A stretch of 64,000 nt of DNA, from assembly GCA_029237825.1 (NCBI GenBank), contig JAQZBQ010000011.1, positions 1-64,000 on the forward strand, written 5' to 3'. The notes under the pieces were generated by a model. That model was not told the origin of the DNA, made no database searches, and saw only the letters and a program-made list of their open reading frames with translations. This DNA comes from Bacteroidota bacterium (GTDB lineage: Bacteria > Bacteroidota > Bacteroidia > B-17B0 > Aurantibacillaceae). This document shows positions 25,297 to 34,440 of this stretch, in pieces (position 1 is the stretch's first letter; every line of letters starts with the position of its first letter). The translations under genes and the position numbers were made by a program.

Positions 25297-26355
25297 ATGA
25301 AAGAAAGAATTGATTTCATGACGCTGATTCAAAACAAGGGCATTTACCATTTGATGAAATGGTGTTGGCTTTTAGCTATATGCGCGCTCATGATAAACAA
25401 TATTCCTGCACAAATAAACACTAAGAACATGAAGAACATCGCATCAACAACAAACCCGCTCATTTGCGACCCGAATGATGGAATATGCGCTATCCCTGAA
25501 CATCCATCAGAAAAAGGCGTGCAGACAAAAGAATTTAATAAGCCCATTAAGGTGATTTATTTCACCGACCCGATATGTTCGTCGTGTTGGGGAATTGAAC
25601 CGCAGTTACGGAAACTGAAACTGGAGTATGGCCATGCTCTAGATATTGAATACCGCATGGGCGGTTTATTACCCGACTGGAGTTACAATAGCGGAGGAAT
25701 TAGCAAACCATCAGACGTGTCGCATCATTGGGATGAAGTAAGTACCTATTATGACATGCCGATTGACGGCGATGTTTGGCTGGAGGATCCTTTAGATTCG
25801 TCATACCCGCCTTCCATCGCTTTTAAGGCAGCACAATTACAGGATCAAGACAAGGCGTTGTTATTTTTAAGGGAACTACGTGAACTGGTATTTTTGAAAA
25901 AGAAGAATATTGCTAAATGGGACATCATCCGGGAAGCAGCCATTACTGCCGGATTAAATCCGGATCAATTGAAGTTAGATTATGATGGCAAGGCAAAAAT
26001 TCTTTTCGAAGAGGACCTGAAAACAGCCAGGGAATTTGGCGTGCGCGGGTTTCCAGCGATGTATTTCATAAATTCATCCGGCCAAAAAGAAATGGTGTAT
26101 GGCTCGAAGCCCTATGCGAATTATGAAGAGGCGATTCATAAGTTGAATGCAGCCATCAAAAAATCAAGCTATGAAAAAGAGGCAGCGTCTCTCTTTATAA
26201 AATATCACACCCTAACTGCTAAAGAATTTTCGGAACTGTCGGGCATTAAACGGAGTGAGTGTGAGCAAGTGCTGGATGAAATGGTAAAGAAGGAACAACT
26301 TTTAAAACTGAACACCAAAAATGGCGCTTTGTGGATTCTCAAACAAAAGTCTTAA
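25297..26355 (+). CDS. DsbA/FrnE family thioredoxin-like protein (SpxH-like)
   Basis: 352 residues. The core (about 85-290) is a DsbA-type thioredoxin fold with an inserted helical domain. The active site is DPICSSCWGIEPQLRKLKLEYG, a CXXC followed by the motif seen in SpxH (YjbH) ClpXP adaptors and FrnE-type oxidoreductases; the cis-Pro region is GVRGFPAMYF. The C-terminal 60 residues (TLTAKEFSELSGIKRSECEQVLDEMVK) look like a winged-helix-like tail. The start is uncertain: ATG 25297 or 25354 puts the hydrophobic stretch MKWCWLLAICALMI at the N-terminus (export), while ATG 25426 gives the cytoplasmic form usual for SpxH relatives. Divergent from the HxlR regulator. Confidence 0.8.
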   Translation: MKERIDFMTLIQNKGIYHLMKWCWLLAICALMINNIPAQINTKNMKNIASTTNPLICDPNDGICAIPEHPSEKGVQTKEFNKPIKVIYFTDPICSSCWGIEPQLRKLKLEYGHALDIEYRMGGLLPDWSYNSGGISKPSDVSHHWDEVSTYYDMPIDGDVWLEDPLDSSYPPSIAFKAAQLQDQDKALLFLRELRELVFLKKKNIAKWDIIREAAITAGLNPDQLKLDYDGKAKILFEEDLKTAREFGVRGFPAMYFINSSGQKEMVYGSKPYANYEEAIHKLNAAIKKSSYEKEAASLFIKYHTLTAKEFSELSGIKRSECEQVLDEMVKKEQLLKLNTKNGALWILKQKS

Positions 26356-26546
26356 ACGGTTCTCGTTAAAAGAAGTTGATCTCTTTAACTTTTTTTAAAA
26401 CGAAACAGCTGATTTTGTTGGTATGACTAGCGTATAGACGAATGTTGCTTTTTAATTTGCAACATTTTTTCAATTAACTATAACTATTTCGGGCGGTTTA
26501 AGTTGCAACTTTGTATAATAAATACAAACCATTAAAATTTATTGTC

Positions 26547-27002
26547 ATGGAAACCACAGAAAAAGTAAATAGCGCGGTCAGAGAACTTGTAATTATTAAT
26601 AACGACCGTACTGAAGGGTATAAAACTGCTGCTGAAGAAACGAAAGATGCAGATTTAAAAATGTTATTCAACCGTTTAAGTCAGCAAAGCGTTGGGTTTG
26701 GAAGTGAGTTAAGACCTTTCATAACCGATGCGGATGAAATGCCAAAATCTGATGAAACGAAAAACACTGGTAAGTTATACCGTGTGTGGATGGACATTAA
26801 AGCTGCAATTACAGCCAATGACCGTAAAGCCGTTTTATCGTCTTGTGAGTTTGGTGAAGACAGAGCACTTCTTTCTTACGATGAAGTTTTAAAAGATACA
26901 GAAGGTTTACCGGCCAATGCCGTGGAAACTATCAGACGCCACAGAGCGGAATTGCAAAAAGCACACGATGAAGTAAAAATGCTTCGCGATAGCGCTAAAT
27001 AA
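26547..27002 (+). CDS. DUF2383 (PA2169-type) four-helix ferritin-like protein
   Basis: 151 residues, almost entirely helical: VNSAVRELVIINNDRTEGYKTAAEET opens the first helix, and RVWMDIKAAITANDRKAVLSSCEFGEDRALLSYDE the third. The E-x(n)-D-R pattern is that of PA2169/DUF2383 proteins, relatives of ferritin-like bundles linked to stress in some bacteria. No role is proved. ATG 26547 is chosen; an upstream in-frame start would add twelve residues unlike the family. Monocistronic, with a strong terminator 21 bases after the stop. Confidence 0.82.
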   Translation: METTEKVNSAVRELVIINNDRTEGYKTAAEETKDADLKMLFNRLSQQSVGFGSELRPFITDADEMPKSDETKNTGKLYRVWMDIKAAITANDRKAVLSSCEFGEDRALLSYDEVLKDTEGLPANAVETIRRHRAELQKAHDEVKMLRDSAK

Positions 27003-27022
27003 ATTTTAAGATAATTTTTTTG

Positions 27023-27054
27023 AAGCCTGGTCATCTTTGAACCAGGCTTTTTTT
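27023..27054 (+). terminator. Rho-independent terminator after the DUF2383 gene
   Basis: Stem GCCTGGT/ACCAGGC with a nine-base loop, extended by AA/TT, followed by seven T. Confidence 0.85.
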
Positions 27055-27066
27055 ATTACGTTTTCT

Positions 27067-27486
27067 TTATTTTTCGAGGTACTCTTTTAAAGACCGGCCT
27101 ATGATATCTGTCCAGCCAGCTACAAAGTTTTCCCGTGCGAAATCCTGGATGGGAGGAAAGGTTTCCAAACCGGTATGTGTAACCTTCACGAGGGTTTGAT
27201 CTCCCTGATCGGTTAAATTAAATGTGACATACGAAATTCCTTCATAGCCTTTATACCGCCAGCTGTAAGTTAACTGTTTATTGGCAATTACTTCTGTTAC
27301 CTCGCATTCGTGGGTGAAGGTGTTGACTTCATTCCCGCCTTCAAAGCAAAATTTGAAACCTACTTCGGCTTTGAACTCAGCCAAATCAAAATACCAAAAC
27401 TTCATTTCTTCCCGGTTAGTAATGGCTTTCCACACACGGCTTACCGGCACCGGGAATGTTTTTTCAGTAATGACAGGTTGTGACAT
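27067..27486 (-). CDS. SRPBCC (AHSA1-like) domain protein
   Basis: 139 residues of one START/Bet v1-like fold: EKTFPVPVSRVWKAITNREEMKFWYFD at the N-terminus, NKQLTYSWRYKGYEGISYVTFNL in the middle and the C-terminal helix FVAGWTDIIGRSLKEYL. These proteins bind hydrophobic ligands or, as AHA1 homologues, Hsp90-type ATPases; the bacterial role is generally unknown. It converges with DUF2383 across the terminator and is divergent from the following phosphatase gene. Confidence 0.85.
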   Translation of the reverse strand: MSQPVITEKTFPVPVSRVWKAITNREEMKFWYFDLAEFKAEVGFKFCFEGGNEVNTFTHECEVTEVIANKQLTYSWRYKGYEGISYVTFNLTDQGDQTLVKVTHTGLETFPPIQDFARENFVAGWTDIIGRSLKEYLEK

Positions 27487-27577
27487 ATTTAATACGTTAA
27501 GTAATATCCCCTACAACAGAGTTTGCACAAATATATTTTGATTTAGCTTTCAAAAAACGAACTTATCCTTAATTTTA

Positions 27578-29563
27578 ATGCTGAAATTATCATTACACGG
27601 CATGCCTGCATTTCTTTTACGAATTCTTATTTTGATTTTATTTCCTGCAACTCTGGTTGCGCAGTCGAACAACACGGATGCAATCAGTAAAGCGCTTGAA
27701 CAGCTTCAGAAATCAAAAACAGAAAAGGCACGGCTGGATGCTTTTTCTCAACTTGCCTGGCTTTACCGAAAAACGAATACCGCGCTGGCTGAACAGTATT
27801 CAGACTCCACCATCCAGCTTGCAAAACGAATGAATGACCATGAATTATATTGGGTTGGGCTCAATAGTAAAGCGGAAGCACTGCGTTTGGGAGCAAATTT
27901 TGAGAAAGCATTAATTATTCATCAGGAGGCTTTAAATTTCAGTGAAGCCAAAAATCTTATGCTTGAAAAAGCACATTCCCTTAATAATATCGGACTGATT
28001 CTAAAGCGCCTTAAAAACTTAAAAGATGCGAAGGACTACATTTCACGGGCGAGAGAAGTTTACAAATCCATTCACGACACCGATGGTATTATCACAACCA
28101 GCACAAATTTAGGCAACTGCATTATCCAGGTGGAGGAATATCCCGAGGCGATTGCCTACTATCATGAAGTGATAAATCTGGCTACACCCCGAAACGACCT
28201 CTCTTCATTAGGCAATGCCTATACCAATATTGCACACTGTTATTATTACATGAAAAATTCGAAAAAAGCAAAAGACTATTATTATAGAGGATTGAAAATA
28301 AGGGAAAAGGCGGGTATACCCATGGATATTGTTGACTCATATGGCAACTATGGATATATGTTATATGAGGAAGGTAACTACGAAGCAGCCAATACCTATT
28401 ATCAGCAAGCGCTGCTTTTAACACGACCTACGGGTGATAAAGACAACCTGATTGACCTGTACAGCTTTCTCGCAGATCTCGCGTTAGCTAAAAAAGATTT
28501 TAAAAGTGCTTATTATTATGCTGATTCTTCAAGGATCTACAAAGACTCTGTGATCAACGCACGAGCAGTAGAATCCGTGAATGAAATGAATAAAAAATTT
28601 GAGTCTGAAAAAAAACAGCTAAAAATTGAAAAGCTAAGCACGGAAAATGCCTACAAAGAAAAAGTAAATGCTTCACAGCGGTTATTTCTTTTAATAGTGG
28701 CTATTGCACTCATTATTTCGCTTATGCTGGGGGCTTTCGTTTTTAAACTGTATCAGGAAAAGAAAACTGCGAATCACATTATCCATTCACAAAAAGAATC
28801 GCTCGAAGAAAAACAAAAAGAAATTATTGATTCCATTTCTTATGCCAAACATTTACAGCAAGCGATTTTGCCCACTGATACCGCCATTAACGAATCTTTT
28901 CCCGAAAATTTTGTTTTATACAAACCCAAAGACATTGTTGCAGGTGATTTTTACTGGCTGGAAAACAAACAGCATTTAAAATTCATTGCTGCGGCAGATT
29001 GTACAGGGCATGGCGTTCCGGGTGCGATGGTGAGTGTGGTTTGCAGCAACGCCCTGCACAGGGTAGTAAAGGAATTTAACCTCATCGACACAGGCGAAAT
29101 ATTAAACAAAACACGTGAATTGGTTCTGGAAACATTTACAAGGAATAATAAAGATGTAAAAGACGGCATGGATATTTCACTAGCCTGTTTTAATTCGAAT
29201 ACCTGCGAATTGTTTTGGAGCGGGGCAAACAATCCGTTATGGTATTTCCAAAATAATGCGCTGAAAGAAATTACTGCAGATAAACAACCGATTGGCAAAA
29301 CAGACTACCCTAAGCCATTTACAACCCACCGTATTCAATTAGTAAAAGGCGACATTTTTTATTTGTTCACTGATGGTTATGCCGACCAATTTGGTGGGCC
29401 TAAAGGAAAAAAATTAAAATATAAACCTCTTAAAGAACTGCTGACAGAAAACAGCCAGGAAGCACCGGATATCCAAAAACAAAAATTAGAAAAATTATTC
29501 AACGACTGGAAAGGCGATTTGGAACAGGTTGATGACGTGTGCATTATTGGCATCAAGGTTTAA
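27578..29563 (+). CDS. TPR-repeat, membrane-anchored SpoIIE/PP2C-type Ser/Thr phosphatase (second copy)
   Basis: 661 residues with the same plan as the 3176-5386 protein: signal peptide (about 10-28), TPRs (about 45-330; SLNNIGLILKRL, SLGNAYTNIAHC), a coiled segment, membrane helix (about 369-392, LFLLIVAIALIISLMLGAF), coiled coil, and a SpoIIE domain (about 425-661). KDIVAGDFYW, DCTGHGVPGAM, DGMDISL, TDGYADQFGGPKGKK and QVDDVCI preserve the acidic metal sites. The two proteins are close paralogues in the phosphatase part and more divergent in the TPRs, as expected of sensors with different inputs. AlkB follows after two bases. Confidence 0.87.
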   Translation: MLKLSLHGMPAFLLRILILILFPATLVAQSNNTDAISKALEQLQKSKTEKARLDAFSQLAWLYRKTNTALAEQYSDSTIQLAKRMNDHELYWVGLNSKAEALRLGANFEKALIIHQEALNFSEAKNLMLEKAHSLNNIGLILKRLKNLKDAKDYISRAREVYKSIHDTDGIITTSTNLGNCIIQVEEYPEAIAYYHEVINLATPRNDLSSLGNAYTNIAHCYYYMKNSKKAKDYYYRGLKIREKAGIPMDIVDSYGNYGYMLYEEGNYEAANTYYQQALLLTRPTGDKDNLIDLYSFLADLALAKKDFKSAYYYADSSRIYKDSVINARAVESVNEMNKKFESEKKQLKIEKLSTENAYKEKVNASQRLFLLIVAIALIISLMLGAFVFKLYQEKKTANHIIHSQKESLEEKQKEIIDSISYAKHLQQAILPTDTAINESFPENFVLYKPKDIVAGDFYWLENKQHLKFIAAADCTGHGVPGAMVSVVCSNALHRVVKEFNLIDTGEILNKTRELVLETFTRNNKDVKDGMDISLACFNSNTCELFWSGANNPLWYFQNNALKEITADKQPIGKTDYPKPFTTHRIQLVKGDIFYLFTDGYADQFGGPKGKKLKYKPLKELLTENSQEAPDIQKQKLEKLFNDWKGDLEQVDDVCIIGIKV

Positions 29564-29565
29564 GA

Positions 29566-30165
29566 ATGGATTTATTCAGTGATGAAATACAAAATCTGCT
29601 TCCTTATGATGGAACAGCATTCTATTATGGCCCCGTGCTGCAGGAAATAATTGCGAGCCAATATTTTAATCAACTTTATAATACGATTAAGTGGAAACAT
29701 GATGAAGCCGTGCATTTTGGCAAGCACATCATCACAAACCGAAAAGTAGCCTGGTATGGAGATCAACCATACTCCTACACCTATTCCAACACCACTAAAA
29801 CTGCCCTACCCTGGACTAAAGAACTTTTAGAATTAAAACATATCGCTGAAGAAATTACAGGCAGCATGTTTAATTCCTGTTTATTAAACCTTTACCATAA
29901 CGGAAACGAGGGAATGGCCTGGCATAGCGATGGCGAAAAAATGCTTCAGAAAAACGGTGCCATTGCCTCATTCAGTTTTGGCGCTGAACGGAAATTTTCA
30001 TTCAAACATAAAATTACGAAAGCGGTTGTATCGTTAGTACTCGAACACGGAAGTCTTTTAATAATGAAAGATGAAACCCAAACGCATTGGTTGCATCGTT
30101 TGCCTCCAACAACATTAGTAAAGCGTCCAAGAATAAATTTAACGTTCCGTACCATTGTGGAATAG
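29566..30165 (+). CDS. alkB: AlkB family 2-oxoglutarate/Fe(II)-dependent dioxygenase
   Basis: 199 residues. Fe(II) ligands: His120 and Asp122 in AWHSDGE and His177 in THWLHRLP; the 2-oxoglutarate-binding arginines are Arg189 and Arg195 in RINLTFR. SFGAERKFSFKHK is the conserved strand before the C-terminal half. Length and motifs match AlkB2/AlkB-like oxidative DNA demethylases that repair 1-methyladenine and 3-methylcytosine. ATG 29566 is used; it lies two bases after the phosphatase stop. Confidence 0.9.
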   Translation: MDLFSDEIQNLLPYDGTAFYYGPVLQEIIASQYFNQLYNTIKWKHDEAVHFGKHIITNRKVAWYGDQPYSYTYSNTTKTALPWTKELLELKHIAEEITGSMFNSCLLNLYHNGNEGMAWHSDGEKMLQKNGAIASFSFGAERKFSFKHKITKAVVSLVLEHGSLLIMKDETQTHWLHRLPPTTLVKRPRINLTFRTIVE

Positions 30166-30300
30166 GCATGGATGAATCATTCTACGCGAGAGATAATTAG
30201 GTTTTTAAATAGAACCATTCCAAATAAGATTGCTTTTAATCGTTTGCCAAGGTAAACTTGACGATTTAATCCCACTCCGTTAATAAAAGCCGAGGAAAAA

Positions 30301-30332
30301 ATTGCATTAAATCAATCACAATAATACATTTG
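30301..30332 (+). promoter_or_regulatory. Promoter of the sdhCAB operon
   Basis: ATTG at 30301-30304 (3 of 4 bases of the -33 TTTG) and TACATTTG at 30325-30332 with a 20-base spacer, 29 bases upstream of the sdhC ATG. Good fit to the Bacteroidota consensus. Confidence 0.55.
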
Positions 30333-30361
30333 CCTTGTAAAAAATTAAACATATTTCTCTT

Positions 30362-31036
30362 ATGAGTCAAGGATTCTTAAAATCATCGGTTGGAAAAAAA
30401 GTGTTAATGGGCCTCACGGGTTTGTTTTTAATATCTTTCCTATTAGTTCATTGTTTTATCAATAGTCTTATATTTTTTAACGATGGTGGTCTTACCTTTA
30501 ACACAGCCGCTGCATTTATGGCTCATAACTGGTTGATTCGGGCCGGGGAACTTGTGTTATTTGCAGGTTTAATTCTTCATGTCATTCAGGCATTAATTTT
30601 GACATTAGAAAACCGCAAGGCGCGGCCAGTTGGATACGCAAAATTTGATGGTGCAGCCAATTCTTCCTGGTATAGCCGTTCCATGGGGCTTTTAGGTACC
30701 CTTTTATTAATATTTTTAATTATCCATTTGATCCATTTTTGGGTAAAGTCGCGCTTCACGGGATTACCGGGAGAAGATGCAAATGGGAATGAAAATTTAT
30801 ACGCTGTAATGCAGTTTACATTTTCCATAGGAATTGTTGTAGTTATTTACGCTTTATCTATGATTTCATTAGCTTACCATTTATTACATGGTTTTCAATC
30901 AGCATTTCAATCATTGGGTTTAAATCATAAAACCTATACGCCGCTTATTAAAAAAGCGGGAGTAGCATTTTCATTAATTATCCCGTTCATTTTTGCCTTA
31001 ATGCCTGTACTTATGTACTTCGGTGTTATTAAATAA
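30362..31036 (+). CDS. sdhC: Succinate dehydrogenase/fumarate reductase cytochrome b subunit
   Basis: 224 residues, five membrane helices (about 15-37, 57-80, 107-127, 147-172, 190-220), the B-type (single large anchor, dihaem) subunit of succinate:quinone oxidoreductase. Histidines in FLLVHCFIN, ILHVIQAL, IIHLIHFW and AYHLLHGF are candidate haem b ligands. It anchors SdhAB to the inner membrane and passes electrons to menaquinone. First gene of the operon, 38 bases before sdhA. Confidence 0.93.
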   Translation: MSQGFLKSSVGKKVLMGLTGLFLISFLLVHCFINSLIFFNDGGLTFNTAAAFMAHNWLIRAGELVLFAGLILHVIQALILTLENRKARPVGYAKFDGAANSSWYSRSMGLLGTLLLIFLIIHLIHFWVKSRFTGLPGEDANGNENLYAVMQFTFSIGIVVVIYALSMISLAYHLLHGFQSAFQSLGLNHKTYTPLIKKAGVAFSLIIPFIFALMPVLMYFGVIK

Positions 31037-31074
31037 AATCAAAACATTCAATCTTACATTCTTAATTTTTCGAT

Positions 31075-33087
31075 ATGAGTAAATTAGATTCAAAAATTCC
31101 TGAGGGACCTATTGACCAAAAATGGTCGAAATACCGTTCTACCGTTCATTTGGTTAATCCAGCCAATAAAAGGAGTCTAGAGGTATTGGTAGTTGGTTCG
31201 GGATTAGCCGGGGCTTCTGCCGCTGCAACCCTTGCCGAAATGGGATATAAAGTAAAAGTATTTTGTTTCCAGGATTCACCCCGTCGCGCTCACTCAATTG
31301 CTGCGCAAGGTGGAATCAATGCCGCTAAAAATTACCAGAACGATGGTGACTCGACCTACCGTTTATTTTACGATACCATTAAAGGAGGAGATTACCGTGC
31401 ACGTGAAGCAAACGTTCACCGTTTAGCTGAAGTATCTTCCAGCATTATCGATCAGTGCGTGGCACAAGGTGTTCCATTGGCCCGTGAATATGGTGGATTA
31501 TTAAGTAACCGTTCTTTTGGCGGCACACAGGTTCAGCGTACGTTTTACGCAGCAGGACAAACAGGGCAGCAATTATTATTAGGAGCCTACTCCGCTTTAC
31601 AGCGCCAGGTAGGTTCAGGCAACGTGACTTTATGTTCCCGACACGAAATGCTGGATGTGGTAACCATCGATGGTGTTGCCCGTGGTATCATAGCCCGTAA
31701 CTTGGTTACAGGCGAGATGGAAAAACATTTCGGACACGCAGTCTTATTATGTACCGGTGGTTACGGAAACGTATTTTATCTTTCTACGAACGCCATGGGA
31801 AGTAACGTTACTGCGGCATGGAAGGCCCACAAAAAAGGTGCTTTCTTTGGCAATCCATGTTATACTCAAATTCACCCAACCTGCATTCCTGTGTCGGGCG
31901 ATCATCAATCGAAACTAACCCTGATGTCTGAATCGTTACGTAACGATGGACGTATCTGGGTTCCAAAAAAGAAGGATGATAACCGGAAACCAACGGATAT
32001 TCCTGAAGAAGAAAGAGATTATTATTTAGAGCGTCGTTACCCTGCCTTTGGTAACCTCGTCCCACGTGACGTAGCTTCGCGCGCAGCCAAAGAACGATGT
32101 GATGCAGGCTATGGTGTAGGAAATTCCAAAATGGCTGTTTACCTGGATTTTGCTTTTAATACTGCCCGCTACGGACGAACTGAAGCTACCAAACGTAACA
32201 TTCAAAACCCAAGCCAGGAAGAAATTATGCGCTTAGGTAAAGAAGTTGTGAAAGAAAAATATGGTAACCTGTTTGATATGTACGAACAGATTACCGGTGA
32301 GAATCCGTACGAAGTACCGATGCGTATTTATCCGGCAGTTCATTATACCATGGGTGGATTATGGGTAGATTATAATTTAATGACTACCGTAAAAGGTTTG
32401 TATGCATTGGGAGAGGCAAACTTCTCTGACCACGGCGCTAACCGTTTGGGAGCATCCGCGTTAATGCAGGGATTGGCCGATGGATATTACGTAATTCCAT
32501 ATACTTTAGGCGTATACTTATCAGAAGAAGTGTCGAGGATGAGTGCAGAAAAAGATAAACCGGATTCAATTGATAAATTGAAAACGAAGCATCCTGCATT
32601 TGATGCGGCATTGAAAGAGCAAACAGATTTAATTAATAAATTTCTGACTATTAAAGGAACCAAATCTGTTGAAAGCTTCCATAAACGCTTAGGTTTGATC
32701 ATGTGGAACAAATGCGGCATGGCAAGAAATAAGCAGGGCTTAACAGAAGCAATTTCTGAGATACAGGCATTACGTCGTGAGTTCTGGAGCGATGTAAGGG
32801 TATTGGGAAGTGCCGATGAGATGAACCCTGATTTGGAAAAAGCAGGCCGAGTGGCTGACTTCTTAGAATTGGGTGAATTGATGTGTAAAGACGCGTTGCA
32901 CCGTGAGGAGAGCTGTGGCGGACATTTCCGTGAAGAGCACCAAACGGAAGAAGGCGAAGCGAAACGGGATGACGCTAACTTCGCATACGTTGCTGCATGG
33001 GAATATAAATCGGAGAGCAACTGGGAACTGAATAAAGAAGAATTGAAATACGAGAATATTAAGATAGCACAGAGGAGCTACAAGTAA
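31075..33087 (+). CDS. sdhA: Succinate dehydrogenase/fumarate reductase flavoprotein subunit
   Basis: 670 residues. The Rossmann FAD site [20 protein letters not shown] (about 39-58), His73 in [14 protein letters not shown], the residue that carries covalent FAD, the [18 protein letters not shown] segment, and [17 protein letters not shown] near the C-terminus are all conserved. It oxidises succinate to fumarate in the TCA cycle at the cytoplasmic face of complex II. Full length. The stop TAA at 33085-33087 abuts the left inverted repeat of the four-helix-bundle cassette. Confidence 0.96.
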   Translation: MSKLDSKIPEGPIDQKWSKYRSTVHLVNPANKRSLEVLVVGSGLAGASAAATLAEMGYKVKVFCFQDSPRRAHSIAAQGGINAAKNYQNDGDSTYRLFYDTIKGGDYRAREANVHRLAEVSSSIIDQCVAQGVPLAREYGGLLSNRSFGGTQVQRTFYAAGQTGQQLLLGAYSALQRQVGSGNVTLCSRHEMLDVVTIDGVARGIIARNLVTGEMEKHFGHAVLLCTGGYGNVFYLSTNAMGSNVTAAWKAHKKGAFFGNPCYTQIHPTCIPVSGDHQSKLTLMSESLRNDGRIWVPKKKDDNRKPTDIPEEERDYYLERRYPAFGNLVPRDVASRAAKERCDAGYGVGNSKMAVYLDFAFNTARYGRTEATKRNIQNPSQEEIMRLGKEVVKEKYGNLFDMYEQITGENPYEVPMRIYPAVHYTMGGLWVDYNLMTTVKGLYALGEANFSDHGANRLGASALMQGLADGYYVIPYTLGVYLSEEVSRMSAEKDKPDSIDKLKTKHPAFDAALKEQTDLINKFLTIKGTKSVESFHKRLGLIMWNKCGMARNKQGLTEAISEIQALRREFWSDVRVLGSADEMNPDLEKAGRVADFLELGELMCKDALHREESCGGHFREEHQTEEGEAKRDDANFAYVAAWEYKSESNWELNKEELKYENIKIAQRSYK

Positions 33088-33105
33088 TTAGGAAATAGAG
33101 AATAG
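33087..33105 (+). repeat. Left imperfect inverted repeat of the four-helix-bundle cassette
   Basis: ATTAGGAAATAGAGAATAG. It matches the reverse complement of the repeat at 33521-33540 at 15 of the first 18 positions. It starts on the last base of the sdhA stop codon. Confidence 0.55.
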
Positions 33106-33123
33106 TGATAAGCAAATAAAAAG

Positions 33124-33513
33124 GTGAGCGAGAAACTTAATTCATATAAAGATTTAATAGTGTGGCAAAAATCTGTCGCTTTAGTTACATCTATTTATGG
33201 ATTAACCAAAACCTTTCCTCTAGAAGAAAAATTTGGAATAGTTTCTCAATTAAACAGAGCGAGCGTTTCAATACCTTCAAATATTGCGGAGGGTTGGGGA
33301 AGAGAATCTTCAAAGAACTATTTACAATTTCTTCGGATATCCAGAGGATCTTTAATGGAAACTGAAACTTTATTAGAGATATCTAAAAATTTGGGATTAA
33401 TCAACAGCTCTGATTTTTCTAATATTTCTACTCAAATTCAAGAAGTAAGTAAAATACTTCAGGGACTAATTAAAAGCGTACAACAAAAAATAAAACTAAC
33501 ACAACCTGTTTAA
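33124..33513 (+). CDS. Four-helix-bundle protein (23S rRNA intervening-sequence/Avd-like family)
   Basis: 129 residues of the TIGR02436-type family: DLIVWQKSVALVTSIYGLT, FPLEEKFGIVSQLNRASVSIPSNIAEG, then NYLQFLRISRGSLMETETLLEIS. The conserved R-A-x-x-S-I-P-x-N-I-A-E-G core is intact. Relatives are encoded in 23S rRNA intervening sequences and, as Avd, in diversity-generating retroelements; the function of stand-alone copies is unknown. The start is GTG at 33124, as no ATG fits. The gene sits between sdhA and sdhB on the same strand, and imperfect inverted repeats flank it, suggesting insertion into the operon. No reverse transcriptase or rRNA is nearby. Confidence 0.85.
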   Translation: MSEKLNSYKDLIVWQKSVALVTSIYGLTKTFPLEEKFGIVSQLNRASVSIPSNIAEGWGRESSKNYLQFLRISRGSLMETETLLEISKNLGLINSSDFSNISTQIQEVSKILQGLIKSVQQKIKLTQPV

Positions 33514-33520
33514 GCAAAGG

Positions 33521-33540
33521 CTTATTGCCTATTGCCTAAT
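33521..33540 (-). repeat. Right imperfect inverted repeat of the four-helix-bundle cassette
   Basis: CTTATTGCCTATTGCCTAAT; its reverse complement ATTAGGCAATAGGCAATAAG pairs with the left repeat. Internally it is two copies of the heptamer TATTGCC. Confidence 0.55.
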
Positions 33541-33558
33541 CACAAACGACTAATAACC

Positions 33559-34323
33559 ATGGGATCAGGACACGGAACAGAATTAAATCTTACACTTAAA
33601 GTGTGGAGACAAAAAAATGCAAAAGCTGCAGGAAGCTTTGAAACGCATCAGTTAACCGGCATCTCAACCGACATGTCGTTTCTTGAAATGTTTGACGTTT
33701 TAAACGAAAAATTAATTCACGAAGGAAAAGAGGCCATCGCTTTTGACCATGATTGCCGCGAAGGAATCTGCGGAGCCTGCAGCATGTATATCAATGGAAG
33801 GCCTCACGGACCAAAGAACCTTGTAACCACATGCCAGTTGCATATGCGTTCATTTAAAAACGGTGATACCATCGTTGTAGAACCTTGGAGGAGCGCGGCC
33901 TTCCCTGTAATTAAAGATTTAGCGGTAGACCGTACTGCTTTCGACCGCATCATCGCCAGCGGCGGTTATGTATCGGTTAATACCGGTAACGCGCAGGACG
34001 CTAACAATATATTGATCCCTAAAGAAGCGGCAGACGAGGCATTTAGTGCGGCAGCGTGTATTGGCTGTGGCGCCTGTGTTGCAGCCTGTAAAAACGCTTC
34101 GGCTATGCTGTTTGTCTCAGCAAAAGTTTCGCAGCTTGCGTTGTTACCTCAAGGACAGGTAGAGCGAAAGGAGCGAGTGAAGAAAATGGTTGCCCAAATG
34201 GACGAAGAGGGATTTGGTAATTGCACCAATACCGGCGCCTGTGAAGCCGAATGTCCTAAAGGAATTTCACTGGAAAACATTGCGAGGATGAACCGCGAAT
34301 TAACAGCGGCGTCTCTTAAATAG
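33559..34323 (+). CDS. sdhB: Succinate dehydrogenase/fumarate reductase iron-sulfur subunit
   Basis: 254 residues. The [2Fe-2S] ligands are Cys66, Cys71, Cys74 and Cys92 ([20 protein letters not shown]). The ferredoxin-like C-terminal domain has Cys167, Cys170, Cys173 and Cys177 ([11 protein letters not shown]) and Cys222, Cys228 and Cys232 ([13 protein letters not shown]) for the [4Fe-4S] and [3Fe-4S] clusters. It carries electrons from SdhA to SdhC. ATG 33559 matches the family N-terminus. The gene lies 45 bases beyond the four-helix-bundle gene instead of directly after sdhA; a terminator follows. Confidence 0.96.
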   Translation: MGSGHGTELNLTLKVWRQKNAKAAGSFETHQLTGISTDMSFLEMFDVLNEKLIHEGKEAIAFDHDCREGICGACSMYINGRPHGPKNLVTTCQLHMRSFKNGDTIVVEPWRSAAFPVIKDLAVDRTAFDRIIASGGYVSVNTGNAQDANNILIPKEAADEAFSAAACIGCGACVAACKNASAMLFVSAKVSQLALLPQGQVERKERVKKMVAQMDEEGFGNCTNTGACEAECPKGISLENIARMNRELTAASLK

Positions 34324-34343
34324 TTTGTATGTGATAGAAAATT

Positions 34344-34374
34344 AAATCCCTGGTATTATTACCGGGGATTTTTT
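34344..34374 (+). terminator. Terminator of the sdh operon
   Basis: Stem AAATCCCTGGT/ACCGGGGATTT (one T-G pair) with a six-base loop and a T run, 20 bases after the sdhB stop. Confidence 0.8.
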
Positions 34375-34440
34375 ATTGGCATTGATTGAATTAAAGAGGT
34401 ATTGATTATATTTAATCTCACAATTAAAAACACATAGACA

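Noticed and set aside
32487-33020. 177-codon minus-strand open frame inside sdhA
   Set aside because: sdhA is strongly conserved in the other strand; the frame has no recognisable domain.
33124-33513. Part of a diversity-generating retroelement (Avd-like gene)
   Set aside because: No reverse transcriptase, template/variable repeats or target gene anywhere in the window; only the protein family is shared.
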